Origin: Polaromonas sp.
GTDB lineage: Bacteria > Pseudomonadota > Gammaproteobacteria > Burkholderiales > Burkholderiaceae_C
NCBI GenBank assembly: GCA_013823635.1
Contig: PNML01000018.1
Location: forward strand, 1 to 44,128
Length of the DNA: 44,128 nucleotides
Reading direction: 5' to 3'
Shown: positions 24,671 to 33,387 of the stretch, in pieces
Numbering within the stretch: the stretch's first letter is position 1
Layout: the number at the start of each line of letters is the position of its first letter
Notes under the pieces: generated by a model
What the model saw: only the letters and a program-made list of their open reading frames with translations
The model's database searches: none
What the model was told of the DNA's origin: nothing
Translations under genes and position numbers: made by a program

Positions 24671-25183
24671 TCAGTCCGTGGGGATCGGGCCCACTGACGG
24701 ACCCACTGACGGACCCATTGAAGGGCTGGCTGGGGTTGCGCTGGCCGGGCCGTTGAGCGCTTGCACCGAGCGGTCGGGGGCGGCCAGGCGGCGCACGTAT
24801 TTGAAGGTGCCGGTGGCGTGGGCGCACAGGCGGCCTTTGGCGTCCAGCACCCGCCCCTCGGTGAAGGCCATGGTGGTGGTGCGCTGCAGCAGCTTGCCCG
24901 TGGCCAGCAACGGGCCGCCCCCGCGCTTGGCGGCGGCCATGAAGCTGGTTTTCATTTCGATGGTCACCACCCCCATCTCGGCGTCGGGCCCGCTCAGCAC
25001 GCTGCGGGCGGCGTGGGCCATGGCCACGTCCAGCAGCGTCATGCTGGCCCCGCCGTGCACCACGTTGAAGGAGTTGAGGTGCTCGGGCGCCGCATCAAAG
25101 CGGATGTCGGCCTCGCCGTTTTCCATGCGCAACAGCTCAAAGCCCAGGTGGGCCACAAAGGGGATGTGTACGCTGAATTCCAT
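24671..25183 (-). CDS. PaaI-family hot-dog acyl-CoA thioesterase
   Basis: A 170-residue protein with one hot-dog domain (about 8-135). It shows the family core NVVHGGASMTLLDVAMAHAA, with the HGG and the downstream acidic residue, then VVTIEMKTSFM and RLCAHATGTFKYV. It should hydrolyse acyl- or aryl-CoA thioesters; the substrate is unknown. The last 30 residues are a Pro/Ser/Gly tail that includes GPSV repeated by a 12-bp tandem repeat (24690-24725) and is probably unstructured. It lies 16 bases downstream of an SDR, suggesting co-transcription in a fatty or aromatic acyl-CoA context. A hairpin follows its stop. Confidence 0.88.
   Translation of the reverse strand: MEFSVHIPFVAHLGFELLRMENGEADIRFDAAPEHLNSFNVVHGGASMTLLDVAMAHAARSVLSGPDAEMGVVTIEMKTSFMAAAKRGGGPLLATGKLLQRTTTMAFTEGRVLDAKGRLCAHATGTFKYVRRLAAPDRSVQALNGPASATPASPSMGPSVGPSVGPIPTD
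24690..24725. repeat. 12-bp tandem repeat in the thioesterase 3' end
   Basis: Two perfect units of CCCACTGACGGA (24690-24713) and a third with three mismatches (24714-24725). Because 12 is a multiple of three, copy-number changes keep the frame and add or remove GPSV in the C-terminal tail. Confidence 0.85.
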
Positions 25184-25199
25184 GCAGGTGTCCTGTGGT

Positions 25200-26003
25200 T
25201 CAACCGCCGACCAGGGCGCTCACGCCGCCGTCCACCGCCAGCCACTGGCCGGTGATGTGCTTGCCCGCGTCCGACGCAAAGAGCAGGGTCAGGCCCTTGA
25301 GGTCCTCGTCGTCGCCCAGGCGGCGCAGCGGCGCGTGGGACTTGAGGTTGTCCTCGCCCAATTTGCTCAGCAGTCCGGCCGTCATTTTGCTGGGGAAAAA
25401 GCCTGGGCAGATGGCGTTGACGTTGATGCCGCGTGGCCCCCATTCCCCCGCCAGCGTGCGGGTGAAATTGATGACCGCCGCCTTGGACGTGTTGTAGGCA
25501 ATGGTCTGCATGCCCGGCGGATTGCCGCCCAGCCCGGCGATGCTGGCCACGTTGATGATGCGCCCCCCCGTGCCGCCGCCCTGGCGGGCCAGCATGCTGC
25601 GCTTGGCCACCTGCTGGCTGAGCAGGAAGTAGCCGCGCACGTTGAGGTTCATCACCTTGTCCCAGGCGGCCACGGGGTGGTCTTCGGCGGGTGCGCCCCA
25701 GGTGGCGCCGGCGTTGTTCACCAGGATGTCGATGTCGCCCATGCGTTGCAGGGTTTCGTCCACCAGGTGGGTGATGCTGCCTTCGTCCGCGCAATCGGCG
25801 GCCACCCAGCGGGCGTCGATGCCAGCGGCCTGCAACTCGGCCACGGCCTGTTCCAGGTCAGTGGCCTTGCGCGAGCTGAGCATGACGCGGGCCCCGGCCT
25901 CACCCAGTGCGTGGGCCATCTGCAGGCCCAGGCCGCGCGAGCCGCCGGTGACCAGCGCCGTTTTGCCGGTCAGGTCGAACAGTTGTTGGATGGTGCGTGT
26001 CAT
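25200..26003 (-). CDS. Short-chain dehydrogenase/reductase
   Basis: A classical SDR of 267 residues. TGGSRGLG binds the coenzyme (about 18-25), NNAGATWG is followed by the catalytic Ser in NVASIAGLGG, and YNTSK supplies Tyr and Lys. NAICPGFFPSKMT and a C-terminal DGGVSALVGG complete it. This branch (gluconate 5-dehydrogenase or 3-oxoacyl reductase-like) has broad substrates, so the reaction is not assigned. The ATG at 26003 has GAGGAA upstream and fits the family N-terminus; an in-frame GTG-type extension upstream is not needed. It heads the minus-strand run that includes the thioesterase and is divergent from the GGDEF-EAL gene. Confidence 0.9.
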   Translation of the reverse strand: MTRTIQQLFDLTGKTALVTGGSRGLGLQMAHALGEAGARVMLSSRKATDLEQAVAELQAAGIDARWVAADCADEGSITHLVDETLQRMGDIDILVNNAGATWGAPAEDHPVAAWDKVMNLNVRGYFLLSQQVAKRSMLARQGGGTGGRIINVASIAGLGGNPPGMQTIAYNTSKAAVINFTRTLAGEWGPRGINVNAICPGFFPSKMTAGLLSKLGEDNLKSHAPLRRLGDDEDLKGLTLLFASDAGKHITGQWLAVDGGVSALVGG

Positions 26004-26126
26004 GGTGGGTCTTCCTCGGGTGGCTGTGTTGGGGCGCATTGTGAAAGGCCGCCGTGTGGGCCGCTTGTCGCCAGGGCGATAAAGCAGGGTAAGCCCGGGG
26101 GGCGCCCTGAGCCTGCCGGGCCGATT

Positions 26127-26132
26127 TATGAT
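26127..26132 (+). promoter_or_regulatory. Possible -10 box for the GGDEF-EAL gene
   Basis: TATGAT (one mismatch to consensus) 36 bases upstream of the ATG at 26168, in the 164-base divergent gap. No convincing -35 hexamer is present at 16-18 bases. Confidence 0.3.
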
Positions 26133-26167
26133 GTGTCAGCCCGCACACCCCCTACCCCCCTTTGGCC

Positions 26168-28846
26168 ATGAGTGCACTTCGCATCGCCCTGCTCTTTCTG
26201 GCCTTCGGCTTCGGGTGGATCGTGCTGTCCGACCACGTGCTGCTGGCCCTGGTGAGCGATGACCAGTTGCGCAACCAGATCCAGTCCATCAAAGGCCTGC
26301 TCTTTGTGGCACTGAGCGCAGCGCTGGTGTACCTGCTGGTGAAGTCGGCCGAGCGGTCGCGCGCTGCCCTGCAGGCCGAAACGGCGCAGGAACGCGACCG
26401 GCTGGCCCAGGTGTTGGATGTGAGCCCGGCAGCTGTCTACTCATTGCACGCCCGGCAGTCGGGTGACCAAGCTTTGGCATGGCACCTGGACCTGGTCGGC
26501 CGGAATGTGGAGCGGATTTCCGGTTTTTCCGCCCAGGAGTGGCAGACCCAGCCGGGACTGTGGCGGAGTCGGGTGCACCCTGACGACCGGGACCAGGTCA
26601 TGGCAGCCCAGCGCCTGTTGAGGACCGAGGGCCGTCTGAGCCACGAATACCGGTTCATCCACCTCGATGGTGTGGTGCGGTGGGTGCACGATGACGTGGT
26701 GCTGGTGCGCGACGCACAGGGCAACCCCACCCAGATCACGGGCGCGTGGCTGGACATCACCGACCTGAAGTCGGCCGAACTCGCCCGGCAGGCCTCCGAA
26801 GACCGCTACCAGCAGCTGTTTCACGCCAACCCCTACCCCATGTGGGTGGTGGACGTGGACACGCTGCGGTTTTTGTCGGTCAACACCGCCGCGTTGGACA
26901 AGTACGGTTACACCGAGGATGAAATGCTGGACATGACGCTGCACGACATCCGCCCCAGCGCCGAACAAGCCCGACTGAACCAGTTCATCGAGCACGCCAG
27001 GCGCCAGCCGCAGGGCACGCCCGTGGGCGAGTGGCTGCACCGCAAAAAAGACGGCACCGAGTTCTGGGTGGAAATCGCTGGCCATGCGGTGGAATTCAAC
27101 GGCCGCCGTGCGCGCATGGTGATTGCCCAGGACATCACCCAGCGGCGCGAGGCCGACGCACGCCAGCGCCTGATTGCCCAGGTGTTTGAGCTGAGCCAGG
27201 AGGGCATTTTCATCACCGATGCACAGCACCACTTTGTGTCGGTCAACCGGGCGTTCACCCAGTTCACGGGCTACTCCTTGGCCGACTTGAAGGGCAAAGA
27301 CTCGAACATCTTCAGGTCTGAACACCACGACAGGTCGTTCTACAAGGCCATGTACGCCCAAATCACCCACGAAGGCCGTTGGGAGGGCGAGATCTGGAGC
27401 CCCCGCAAAACCGGCGAGCTGTTTCCGGCCTGGTTCACGTTCAGTGCCATCCAGGACGAGAACGGACGGGTCAGCCAGTTCCTGGGCATCTTCACCGAAA
27501 TTTCCAGCCACAAGGACGCCGAGGAGCGCATTCAGCGCCTGGCCAACTACGACGGCCTCACCAACCTGCCCAACCGCGCGCTGCTGAGCGACCGTGCCCA
27601 GGTGGCCCTGGCCACGGCCCGCAAAACACACGGCCATGTGGTGGCCATGCAGCTCAATGTGGACCATTTCAAGAACATCAACGAGCTGTTCGGCCACGAC
27701 GCCGGGGACACGGTGCTGGTGGAGTTGGCCAAGCGACTGGTGAACAACCTAAAACCCAGCGACACGGTCTCTCGCCTGGGTGGTGACGACTTCATCATTT
27801 TGCTGCCCGCCACCTCCGCCATGGCGGCAGGCCATGTGGCGTTGCGGCTGCTGGCGGCGGTGGCGGCCCCGCTGCACGTGGGCACGCAGGTGCTGCGTGT
27901 CACGGCCAGCATAGGCGTGGCCGAGTTCCCGGACAACGGGCAAACCTGGGTGCAGTTGTCGCAAGCCGCCGAGACGGCGGTGAACCAGGCCAAGCGGGAC
28001 GGGCGCAACACGGTCAGCCACTTCTCGCCAGCCTTGCACCAGCAACTGCAGGTGGCGCTGGCGGTGGAAAAAGACCTGCAACTGGCCGTGGAGCGCCAGC
28101 AGCTGGTGGTGCACTACCAGCCCCAGGTGCACGCCCACACGCAGCGTGTGGTGGGGGTGGAGGCACTGGTGCGCTGGCAGCACCCCGAGTGGGGTCTGGT
28201 GCCACCCGGGCGCTTCATTGGGGTGGCGGAGAAAGCCGGCCTGATCCGGGGCATTGGCGACTGGGTGCTGCAGCAGGCACTGACCGACGTGGCCGCGTGG
28301 CAGGCTGCGGGCCTGCCCGTGGTGCCGGTGGCGGTGAACCTGTCCATGGCACAGTTTCGCCACGAAGGCCTGCTGGACACCGTGACCCAGGCCTTGTCCC
28401 GCAGCGGCCTGCCCGCAGGCATGCTGGAGCTGGAGCTGACCGAGAGCGTGGCCATGGAGGACTCGGAGTTCACCATCGCCACCATCAACCGCCTCAAACA
28501 CCTGGGGGTGCTGCTGTCCATCGACGACTTTGGCACCGGCTACTCGTCGCTCAGCTACCTGAAGCGGTTTGCGGTGGACAAACTCAAGATCGACAAATCC
28601 TTTGTGGACGGGTTGAACAAAGACCCGGAAGACGAGGCCATCGTCACCGCCGTCATCCAGCTGGCCAAAAGCCTGGGCCTGAAAACCATTGCCGAAGGCG
28701 TGGAAACCAGCGACCAGGCGTTGTTTTTGCGGGCCAGGGGCTGCGACGAGTTTCAGGGCTACCTGTTCAGCCGCCCGGTCCCCGCCGCCGAGCTGGCCAA
28801 ACTGCTGGACGCAGGCCCCCTGAAGCCGACCCCAACGGCGCACTGA
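26168..28846 (+). CDS. Membrane PAS-GGDEF-EAL protein, probable cyclic-di-GMP phosphodiesterase
   Basis: 892 residues. Two N-terminal membrane segments (about 3-22 and 38-58) precede three PAS domains (about 80-200, 215-330 and 335-450, with PAC ends such as ITGAWLDITD, MVIAQDITQR and FLGIFTEIS). A GGDEF domain (about 465-615) and an EAL domain (about 635-880) follow. The GGDEF active site is altered: GGDDF at 538-542, LNVD in place of LDLD (Asn497 at a metal ligand) and KPSD in place of RxxD. The EAL residues are intact: EAL at 665-667, LTES, DDFGTGYSS at about 786, KIDKSF and AEGVET. A hydrolase with a regulatory GGDEF is therefore expected. I use the ATG at 26168; a TTG two codons upstream is weaker. 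Confidence 0.93.
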   Translation: MSALRIALLFLAFGFGWIVLSDHVLLALVSDDQLRNQIQSIKGLLFVALSAALVYLLVKSAERSRAALQAETAQERDRLAQVLDVSPAAVYSLHARQSGDQALAWHLDLVGRNVERISGFSAQEWQTQPGLWRSRVHPDDRDQVMAAQRLLRTEGRLSHEYRFIHLDGVVRWVHDDVVLVRDAQGNPTQITGAWLDITDLKSAELARQASEDRYQQLFHANPYPMWVVDVDTLRFLSVNTAALDKYGYTEDEMLDMTLHDIRPSAEQARLNQFIEHARRQPQGTPVGEWLHRKKDGTEFWVEIAGHAVEFNGRRARMVIAQDITQRREADARQRLIAQVFELSQEGIFITDAQHHFVSVNRAFTQFTGYSLADLKGKDSNIFRSEHHDRSFYKAMYAQITHEGRWEGEIWSPRKTGELFPAWFTFSAIQDENGRVSQFLGIFTEISSHKDAEERIQRLANYDGLTNLPNRALLSDRAQVALATARKTHGHVVAMQLNVDHFKNINELFGHDAGDTVLVELAKRLVNNLKPSDTVSRLGGDDFIILLPATSAMAAGHVALRLLAAVAAPLHVGTQVLRVTASIGVAEFPDNGQTWVQLSQAAETAVNQAKRDGRNTVSHFSPALHQQLQVALAVEKDLQLAVERQQLVVHYQPQVHAHTQRVVGVEALVRWQHPEWGLVPPGRFIGVAEKAGLIRGIGDWVLQQALTDVAAWQAAGLPVVPVAVNLSMAQFRHEGLLDTVTQALSRSGLPAGMLELELTESVAMEDSEFTIATINRLKHLGVLLSIDDFGTGYSSLSYLKRFAVDKLKIDKSFVDGLNKDPEDEAIVTAVIQLAKSLGLKTIAEGVETSDQALFLRARGCDEFQGYLFSRPVPAAELAKLLDAGPLKPTPTAH

Positions 28847-28880
28847 GCGCGGCGCCCAGCGCGGGCGTGGGCACCCAGCG

Positions 28881-30797
28881 TCAGAACGCGTCTTCGGGCA
28901 AGGCGGCGCACAGCGGGTCGCGCTGGCTCACCACCTGCAGCCAAGCCCCGATTTTGGGCAACTCATAGTGATAAAAATAGGCGCCAGCGCTTGTCCTGCC
29001 TAGGTTCTCAGCTACAGCCAATGTGGGGTCTTTGGCCAGCACGGCGCAGGCCACGTCCAGCCACACCCAGGCCAGCACGGTGTGGCCAAAGGCTTGCAGG
29101 TAGGGCACGGCGTTGGCCAGCGCCTCGCCGGGGTTGCCGCTGGCCCAGGCGGCCTGGGTGGCGGCCCCCACATCGGCCAAGGCGACTCGGAGGGCGGCGG
29201 CCTGTTGCACCAGCTCGGTCGCCTGGGCTGGGAGGTCCAGGGTGGTGGCCAGCGCCTCGGCCCGGGCGGCGGTGACCAGCATGCGCGCACCCAGCAGTTG
29301 CAGGCCCTTGCCCTGCTCCATCAGCACCTTGCGGCCCAACAGGTCCATGGCCTGAATGCCGTGCGTGCCCTCGTGGATCATGTTCAGGCGGTTGTCGCGC
29401 CAGTACTGCTCCACCGGAAAGTCACGCGTGTAGCCGTAGCCACCGTGCACTTGTATGGCCAGGCTGTTGGCCTCCAGGCACCACTCGCTGGGCCAGCTTT
29501 TGGCGATGGGGGTCAGCACCTCCAGCAACAGGCGGGCGTCGTCGGCGGCGGCGGGCTCGCCGGTGTGCTGCTCGTCCACCAGACGGGCGCAGTACAGCGC
29601 CAGGGCCAGTGCGCCTTCGCTGTAGCTTTTCTGGGCCAGCAGCATGCGCTTGACATCGGCGTGCTCGATGATGCGCACCTGCGGCCGGGCGGCGTCTTTT
29701 CCGCCCATGCCCATGGGCCTGCCCTGGGGGCGGTTTTTGGCGTAGTCGAGGGAAGCGTGGTAGCCCGCCAGGCCCAGCATGGTGGCGGCCAGGCCCACGC
29801 CAATGCGGGCCTCGTTCATCATGTGGAACATGCAGTGCAGGCCTTTGCCCGGCTCACCCACCAGGTAGCCAATGGCCCCTGCGCCCTGCCCGTCCAGCCC
29901 CGGTCCGCAGGTCGCGCCCTGCCCCGGCAGGTTCTTGAACTGGCCCTCGCCAAAGTTCAGCAGCGTGTTGGTGGTGCCGCGCCAGCCGCATTTGTGGTTG
30001 AGCCCGGCCAGTGCCACGTCGTTGCGCTGCCCCGTCAGCTCGCCGGCGGCGTTCACCAGCTTTTTTGGCACGATGAACAGTGAAATGCCCTTCACCCCGG
30101 GCACCAGCTTGCCGTCGGCATCGGGGATTTTGGCCAGCACCAGGTGCACGATGTTCTCGGTCAGGTCGTGCTCGCCCGCCGAAATCCACATCTTGTTGCC
30201 GCGCAGCCGGTAACGCGGGCCCAGGGGGTCGGACTCGGCACCGTCACCGTCGGGCACGGCGCGGGTGGCCACGTCGCTCAAAGACGAACCCGCCTGTGGC
30301 TCGCTCAGGCACATGGTGCCTGACCACTGCCCGGCAAATTCGCGCGCGGCAAACACGGCTTTTTGCGTGGGTGTGCCATGCACCATCAGCAAATTGGCGT
30401 TGCCCGTGGTCAGCATGCCCGAGCCCATGCTGACCGAGGCATGGGCAAAAAACGTGTTGGCCGCCGCCTCGATGGTGTAGGGCAACTGCATGCCGCCCAC
30501 TTCATAGTCTTGCGCGGCGCTGAGCATGCCGCTGTCGGCATAGGCTTTTTGCGCGTCGTGCGTGGCCTGTGGCAGCACCACGCGCAGGCTGCCGTCGGGG
30601 CACACCTCGGTGCGGGGCTCCTGTGTGTCCACCAGACGGTTGAAGGGGGCGTATTTGTCGCGGGCGATGCGCTCGCAGGTGTCGAGCACGGCGTCGAAGG
30701 TGTCGCGGCTGTGGTCGGCAAAGCGCTGGCGCTGGCTCAGTTCGGGGGCGTTAAGCCAGTCGTACAGCAAAAAATCGAGGGTGGTGCGCAGTGTCAT
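28881..30797 (-). CDS. Acyl-CoA dehydrogenase (long form)
   Basis: A 638-residue FAD-dependent acyl-CoA dehydrogenase. The core motifs are GTMCLSEPQAGSSLSDVATRA (flavin and substrate loop), KMWISAGEHDLTENI, GVKGISLFIVPKK, RIGVGLAATMLGLAGYHASLDYAKNRPQGRP and VQVHGGYGYTRDFPVEQYWRDNRLNMIHEGTHGIQ. The N-terminal YAPFNRLVD and C-terminal helical extension are those of the 590-600-residue subfamily in Burkholderiales. I start at the ATG at 30797 (MTLRTTLDFLLYDWL); upstream codons come from repeat R5. Residues about 594-609 (LAVAENLGRTSAGAYF) are encoded by repeat R4. It is preceded by an AraC-type gene in the same direction with a 205-base gap. Confidence 0.93.
   Translation of the reverse strand: MTLRTTLDFLLYDWLNAPELSQRQRFADHSRDTFDAVLDTCERIARDKYAPFNRLVDTQEPRTEVCPDGSLRVVLPQATHDAQKAYADSGMLSAAQDYEVGGMQLPYTIEAAANTFFAHASVSMGSGMLTTGNANLLMVHGTPTQKAVFAAREFAGQWSGTMCLSEPQAGSSLSDVATRAVPDGDGAESDPLGPRYRLRGNKMWISAGEHDLTENIVHLVLAKIPDADGKLVPGVKGISLFIVPKKLVNAAGELTGQRNDVALAGLNHKCGWRGTTNTLLNFGEGQFKNLPGQGATCGPGLDGQGAGAIGYLVGEPGKGLHCMFHMMNEARIGVGLAATMLGLAGYHASLDYAKNRPQGRPMGMGGKDAARPQVRIIEHADVKRMLLAQKSYSEGALALALYCARLVDEQHTGEPAAADDARLLLEVLTPIAKSWPSEWCLEANSLAIQVHGGYGYTRDFPVEQYWRDNRLNMIHEGTHGIQAMDLLGRKVLMEQGKGLQLLGARMLVTAARAEALATTLDLPAQATELVQQAAALRVALADVGAATQAAWASGNPGEALANAVPYLQAFGHTVLAWVWLDVACAVLAKDPTLAVAENLGRTSAGAYFYHYELPKIGAWLQVVSQRDPLCAALPEDAF
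28971..29018 (+). repeat. Dispersed AGCGCTT repeat, copy R4, inside the acyl-CoA dehydrogenase gene
   Basis: Reads ATAAAAATAGGCGCC, then AGCGCTTGTCCTGCC and TCTCAGCTACAGCC. It lies antisense to the gene and is translated near the C-terminus of the dehydrogenase without a frame break. Together with R5 (30811-30856, same orientation) it flanks almost the entire gene as a direct repeat pair about 1.8 kb apart. Confidence 0.65.
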
Positions 30798-30810
30798 GGT
30801 GAATTTGAAG

Positions 30811-30856
30811 CCAAAAACGCGGCTGGCGCTTGTTGGCATTGAAATGTTTGCTACTG
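30811..30856 (+). repeat. Dispersed AGCGCTT repeat, copy R5, upstream of the acyl-CoA dehydrogenase
   Basis: Reads CCAAAAACGCGGCTGGCGCTTG, then about 14 bases and TTTGCTACTG. The A-rich end is 13 bases from the dehydrogenase start codon. Relative to the gene it has the same orientation as R1 at tatD and R6 at the AtuA gene. Confidence 0.6.
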
Positions 30857-31002
30857 AAACGTTTGTTTGAAAAACGGGGATGGCACCGCCATCAGCAAGG
30901 ACCAAAGGGCCAGCCAAGAGGGGGCACCGCCCGGCCCCCCAGTGTGGTCACTGGCCACGCCTTGGCAAGGGGGCTCACCCGCACGGCGCGGGGGTTTTCG
31001 TC

Positions 31003-31857
31003 TCAGGCGGGACAGGCCTGCCGCGCATCGGCCCGGCCCATGGCGCGCGACAGCGTGGCCGCGCTGGCGTAGCCGGTTTCCTGCGCCACACGCTTGAGGC
31101 CCTGGCCCGTGGCCACCAGCCGCTGCGCCATGGCCAGGCGCAGGCCTTCCAGGTACTTGCCCGCCGACACCCCCGTGACCTGCTTGAACTGCGTGGCAAA
31201 CGCCGTGCGCGACATGCCCGCTTCCACCGCCAGCAGGTCCAGCGTCCAGGGCTGGGCCGGGTGGCTGTGCATGGCCACCAGCGCCCTGGCCAGCCGCGGG
31301 TCGGCCAGGCCGCCGAAGAGGCCCACCGGGTTCAGCGGGTGCATGACCCAGTGGCGCAGCAGGCCAATCAGCAAAATGTCGCCCGCGCGGTCCATGAGCA
31401 GGGGTTGGCCACAGCGGGTGGCCTGCATTTCGCCGGCCATGAGCTGCACGATTTGCGCCAGCGAAGTGTCGGCCGTGTGCAGGGCGATGTGCTCGGCACG
31501 GTGCAACTCGCGCAACAGCAGCGGGCCCACCGGGCCGTCGAACACCACCGAAAAACTCACCCATGGCCGCCAGCCCTGGCCTTGCAGCGCGGCCCATTGC
31601 GCCCGCTGGCCAGCGTGGCACACCAGCAGGGACAGGTCCCGCAAGGTGGCCGCTGCACCGCCCTGGGTGGCCGCCGGGTCGCACAGGATGTGCAGGTCCA
31701 GCCCACGGCCACCGCCGTCCGCCGGTGGGCACACCCCGTGCTGCGGCGGGTCCGCAGCACCTGGGGCGTGGGACGCAGGGGTTTGGCACAGCACCACGCG
31801 GGGCGACAGGCCTTGCAACAGGGCCGACAAGCGGTCCAAATGGACGTGTGGCGTCAT
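31003..31857 (-). CDS. AraC/XylS-family transcriptional regulator with cupin-type sensor domain
   Basis: A 284-residue regulator. The N-terminal part (about 1-175) is of the cupin-6 type seen in AraC regulators (HLDRLSALLQGLSPRVVL, DLHILCDP, VVFDGPVGPLL). The C-terminal 100 residues form the double helix-turn-helix: WTLDLLAVEAGMSRTAFATQFKQVTGVSAGKYLEGLRLAMAQRL and VAQETGYASAATLSRAM. I start at the ATG at 31857, which matches the family N-terminus; ATGs at 31899/31902 would add about 14 residues. Divergent from a GST-GST-dehalogenase operon with an 86-base AT-rich gap, it is the natural candidate to control that operon. The inducer is unknown. Confidence 0.92.
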   Translation of the reverse strand: MTPHVHLDRLSALLQGLSPRVVLCQTPASHAPGAADPPQHGVCPPADGGGRGLDLHILCDPAATQGGAAATLRDLSLLVCHAGQRAQWAALQGQGWRPWVSFSVVFDGPVGPLLLRELHRAEHIALHTADTSLAQIVQLMAGEMQATRCGQPLLMDRAGDILLIGLLRHWVMHPLNPVGLFGGLADPRLARALVAMHSHPAQPWTLDLLAVEAGMSRTAFATQFKQVTGVSAGKYLEGLRLAMAQRLVATGQGLKRVAQETGYASAATLSRAMGRADARQACPA

Positions 31858-31943
31858 GCGGATATGTACGAATGGCAAATGAATTGGAACAATGTGCATC
31901 ATACCGTTCAATACACTGCCATTTTCTGACTGGAGACCCCACC
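31858..31943. promoter_or_regulatory. Divergent promoter region between the AraC-type gene and the GST operon
   Basis: An 86-base gap markedly richer in A and T than its surroundings. On the minus strand TATGAT (about 31898-31903) could be the -10 for the regulator. On the plus strand TTGGAA is followed 17 bases later by TTCAAT, a poor match. GAAC and GTTC flank the middle (a 4-bp inverted repeat, N15). The ribosome site TGGAGA lies eight bases before the GTG at 31944. Confidence 0.4.
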
Positions 31944-32630
31944 GTGATCAAGTTCTATTACCACCCCTCGCCCAACCCCCTCAAGATTGCCCTGTACCTG
32001 GAGGAAACCGGCCTGCCCTACGAGCTGGTGCCCGTGGACACCCGCAAAGGCGAGCAGCACGCCCCCGCTTTTGTGGCCATCAACCCCAACGCCAAAACCC
32101 CCGCCATGCTGGACGGCGACACCCGCGTGTTCGACAGCACCGCCATGCTGCTGTACCTGGCCGAAAAATCGGGGCAGTTTGTGTGCGCCGACACCCCCGA
32201 GGCGCGGGCCGAGATGTACTCGTGGCTGATGTTTGTGGCCACCGGCATCGGCCCCTACTGCGGCCAGGCCGTGCACTTCAAGCACTACGCCCCCGAGCCC
32301 AAGGACTACGCCGTCAACCGCTACGACTTTGAAGCCTGGCGCCACTGGAAAATCATCAACGCCCACCTGGCCGAGCGCACCTGGATGCTGGGCGACAACT
32401 ACACCCTGGTGGACATGGCCGTGTGGGGCTGGGCGCGGGTGATTCCGTTTGTGCTGGGCGCTGAAGCCTGGGCCGAACTGCCCCATGTGAAGCGCCTGCT
32501 CGACGCCATCAACGCGCGGCCCGCTGCACAACGTGCCGAGGCCATCAAGGCCCAGTACACCTTCAAGACCGAGATGGACGACGCCTCGCGCCAGGTGCTG
32601 TTCCCACAGAACGCCCGCTTGAAGGCCTGA
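31944..32630 (+). CDS. Glutathione S-transferase family protein
   Basis: A 228-residue GST. The thioredoxin half (IKFYYHPSPNPLKIALYLEETGLPYE; NPNAKTPAMLDGDTRVFDSTAMLLYLAEKSGQF) carries the Ser-Asn type active-site region and the cis-Pro TP. The helical half ends WMLGDNYTLVDMAVWGWARVIP. It resembles the YfcG/YghU-like bacterial class, many of which act as glutathione-dependent disulfide reductases. The start is GTG at 31944 with TGGAGA eight bases upstream; the in-frame open stretch further upstream runs into the divergent promoter and is not coding. It is the first gene of an operon with another GST and a HAD dehalogenase. Confidence 0.9.
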   Translation: MIKFYYHPSPNPLKIALYLEETGLPYELVPVDTRKGEQHAPAFVAINPNAKTPAMLDGDTRVFDSTAMLLYLAEKSGQFVCADTPEARAEMYSWLMFVATGIGPYCGQAVHFKHYAPEPKDYAVNRYDFEAWRHWKIINAHLAERTWMLGDNYTLVDMAVWGWARVIPFVLGAEAWAELPHVKRLLDAINARPAAQRAEAIKAQYTFKTEMDDASRQVLFPQNARLKA

Positions 32631-32663
32631 CACCACGCCACCCCCTGCCCCCCCGGAGCCGCC

Positions 32664-33365
32664 ATGATCGACCTGTACTACTGGACCACGCCCAATGGCC
32701 ACAAGCTGACCCTGTTCATGGAAGAGTCGGGGGTGGCGCACCGCATCCACCCGGTCAACATCAGCCAGGGTGAGCAATTTGCGCCAGCGTTTTTGGCCAT
32801 TGCCCCCAACAACCGCATACCGGCCATCGTGGACCACGCGCCGGCCGACGGGGGTGGCCCGCTGTCCATCTTCGAGTCCGGGGCCATCCTGCTGTACCTG
32901 GCCGACAAAACCGGGCAGTTCATCCCGCAAACGCTGCGCGGGCGCAACGAGTGCCTGCAGTGGCTGTTCTGGCAAATGGGCGGCTTGGGGCCCATGGCGG
33001 GGCAAAACCACCATTTTGTGCAGTACGCCCCCGAGCGCATTCCCTACGCCATGGACCGCTACGTGAAAGAAACCGCCCGCCTGTACGGCGTGCTGAACAA
33101 GCACCTGGCCGATGGGCGCGAGTACATCTGCGGCAGCAGCTACACCATTGCCGACATGGCCTGCTACCCCTGGGTGGTGCCGCACGAGCGCCAGCGGCAA
33201 CACCTGGTCGACTTCCCCGCCCTGGCCGCCTGGCTGGCCCGCGTGGCCCAACGCCCGGCCACCGTGCGCGCCTACGCGCTGGCACAAACCATCAACACCG
33301 CGCCCACGGTGGACAGCCAATCCAAAAGCGTGCTGTTTGGCCAAGATGCCAGCACCGTGCGCTGA
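32664..33365 (+). CDS. Glutathione S-transferase family protein, YfcG/nu-class-like
   Basis: A 233-residue GST. MIDLYYWTTPNGHKLTLFMEES is the diagnostic start of the YfcG/YghU class, where the Thr-Pro-Asn segment contacts glutathione. It continues with PNNRIPAIVD, FESGAILLYLADKTGQFIP, WQMGGLGPMAGQNHHF and YTIADMACYPWV. Characterised relatives reduce disulfides and peroxides with glutathione, binding GSSG between subunits. A ribosome site (CGGAG) precedes the ATG. It lies 33 bases after the first GST and 22 before the dehalogenase gene, so the three are probably one transcript. Confidence 0.92.
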   Translation: MIDLYYWTTPNGHKLTLFMEESGVAHRIHPVNISQGEQFAPAFLAIAPNNRIPAIVDHAPADGGGPLSIFESGAILLYLADKTGQFIPQTLRGRNECLQWLFWQMGGLGPMAGQNHHFVQYAPERIPYAMDRYVKETARLYGVLNKHLADGREYICGSSYTIADMACYPWVVPHERQRQHLVDFPALAAWLARVAQRPATVRAYALAQTINTAPTVDSQSKSVLFGQDASTVR

Positions 33366-33387
33366 ACCCCCACAACGGAACACCAAC

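Noticed and set aside
24690-24725. Short tandem units considered as a CRISPR remnant
   Set aside because: Units are 12 bp, directly adjacent without spacers and in frame within a coding tail.
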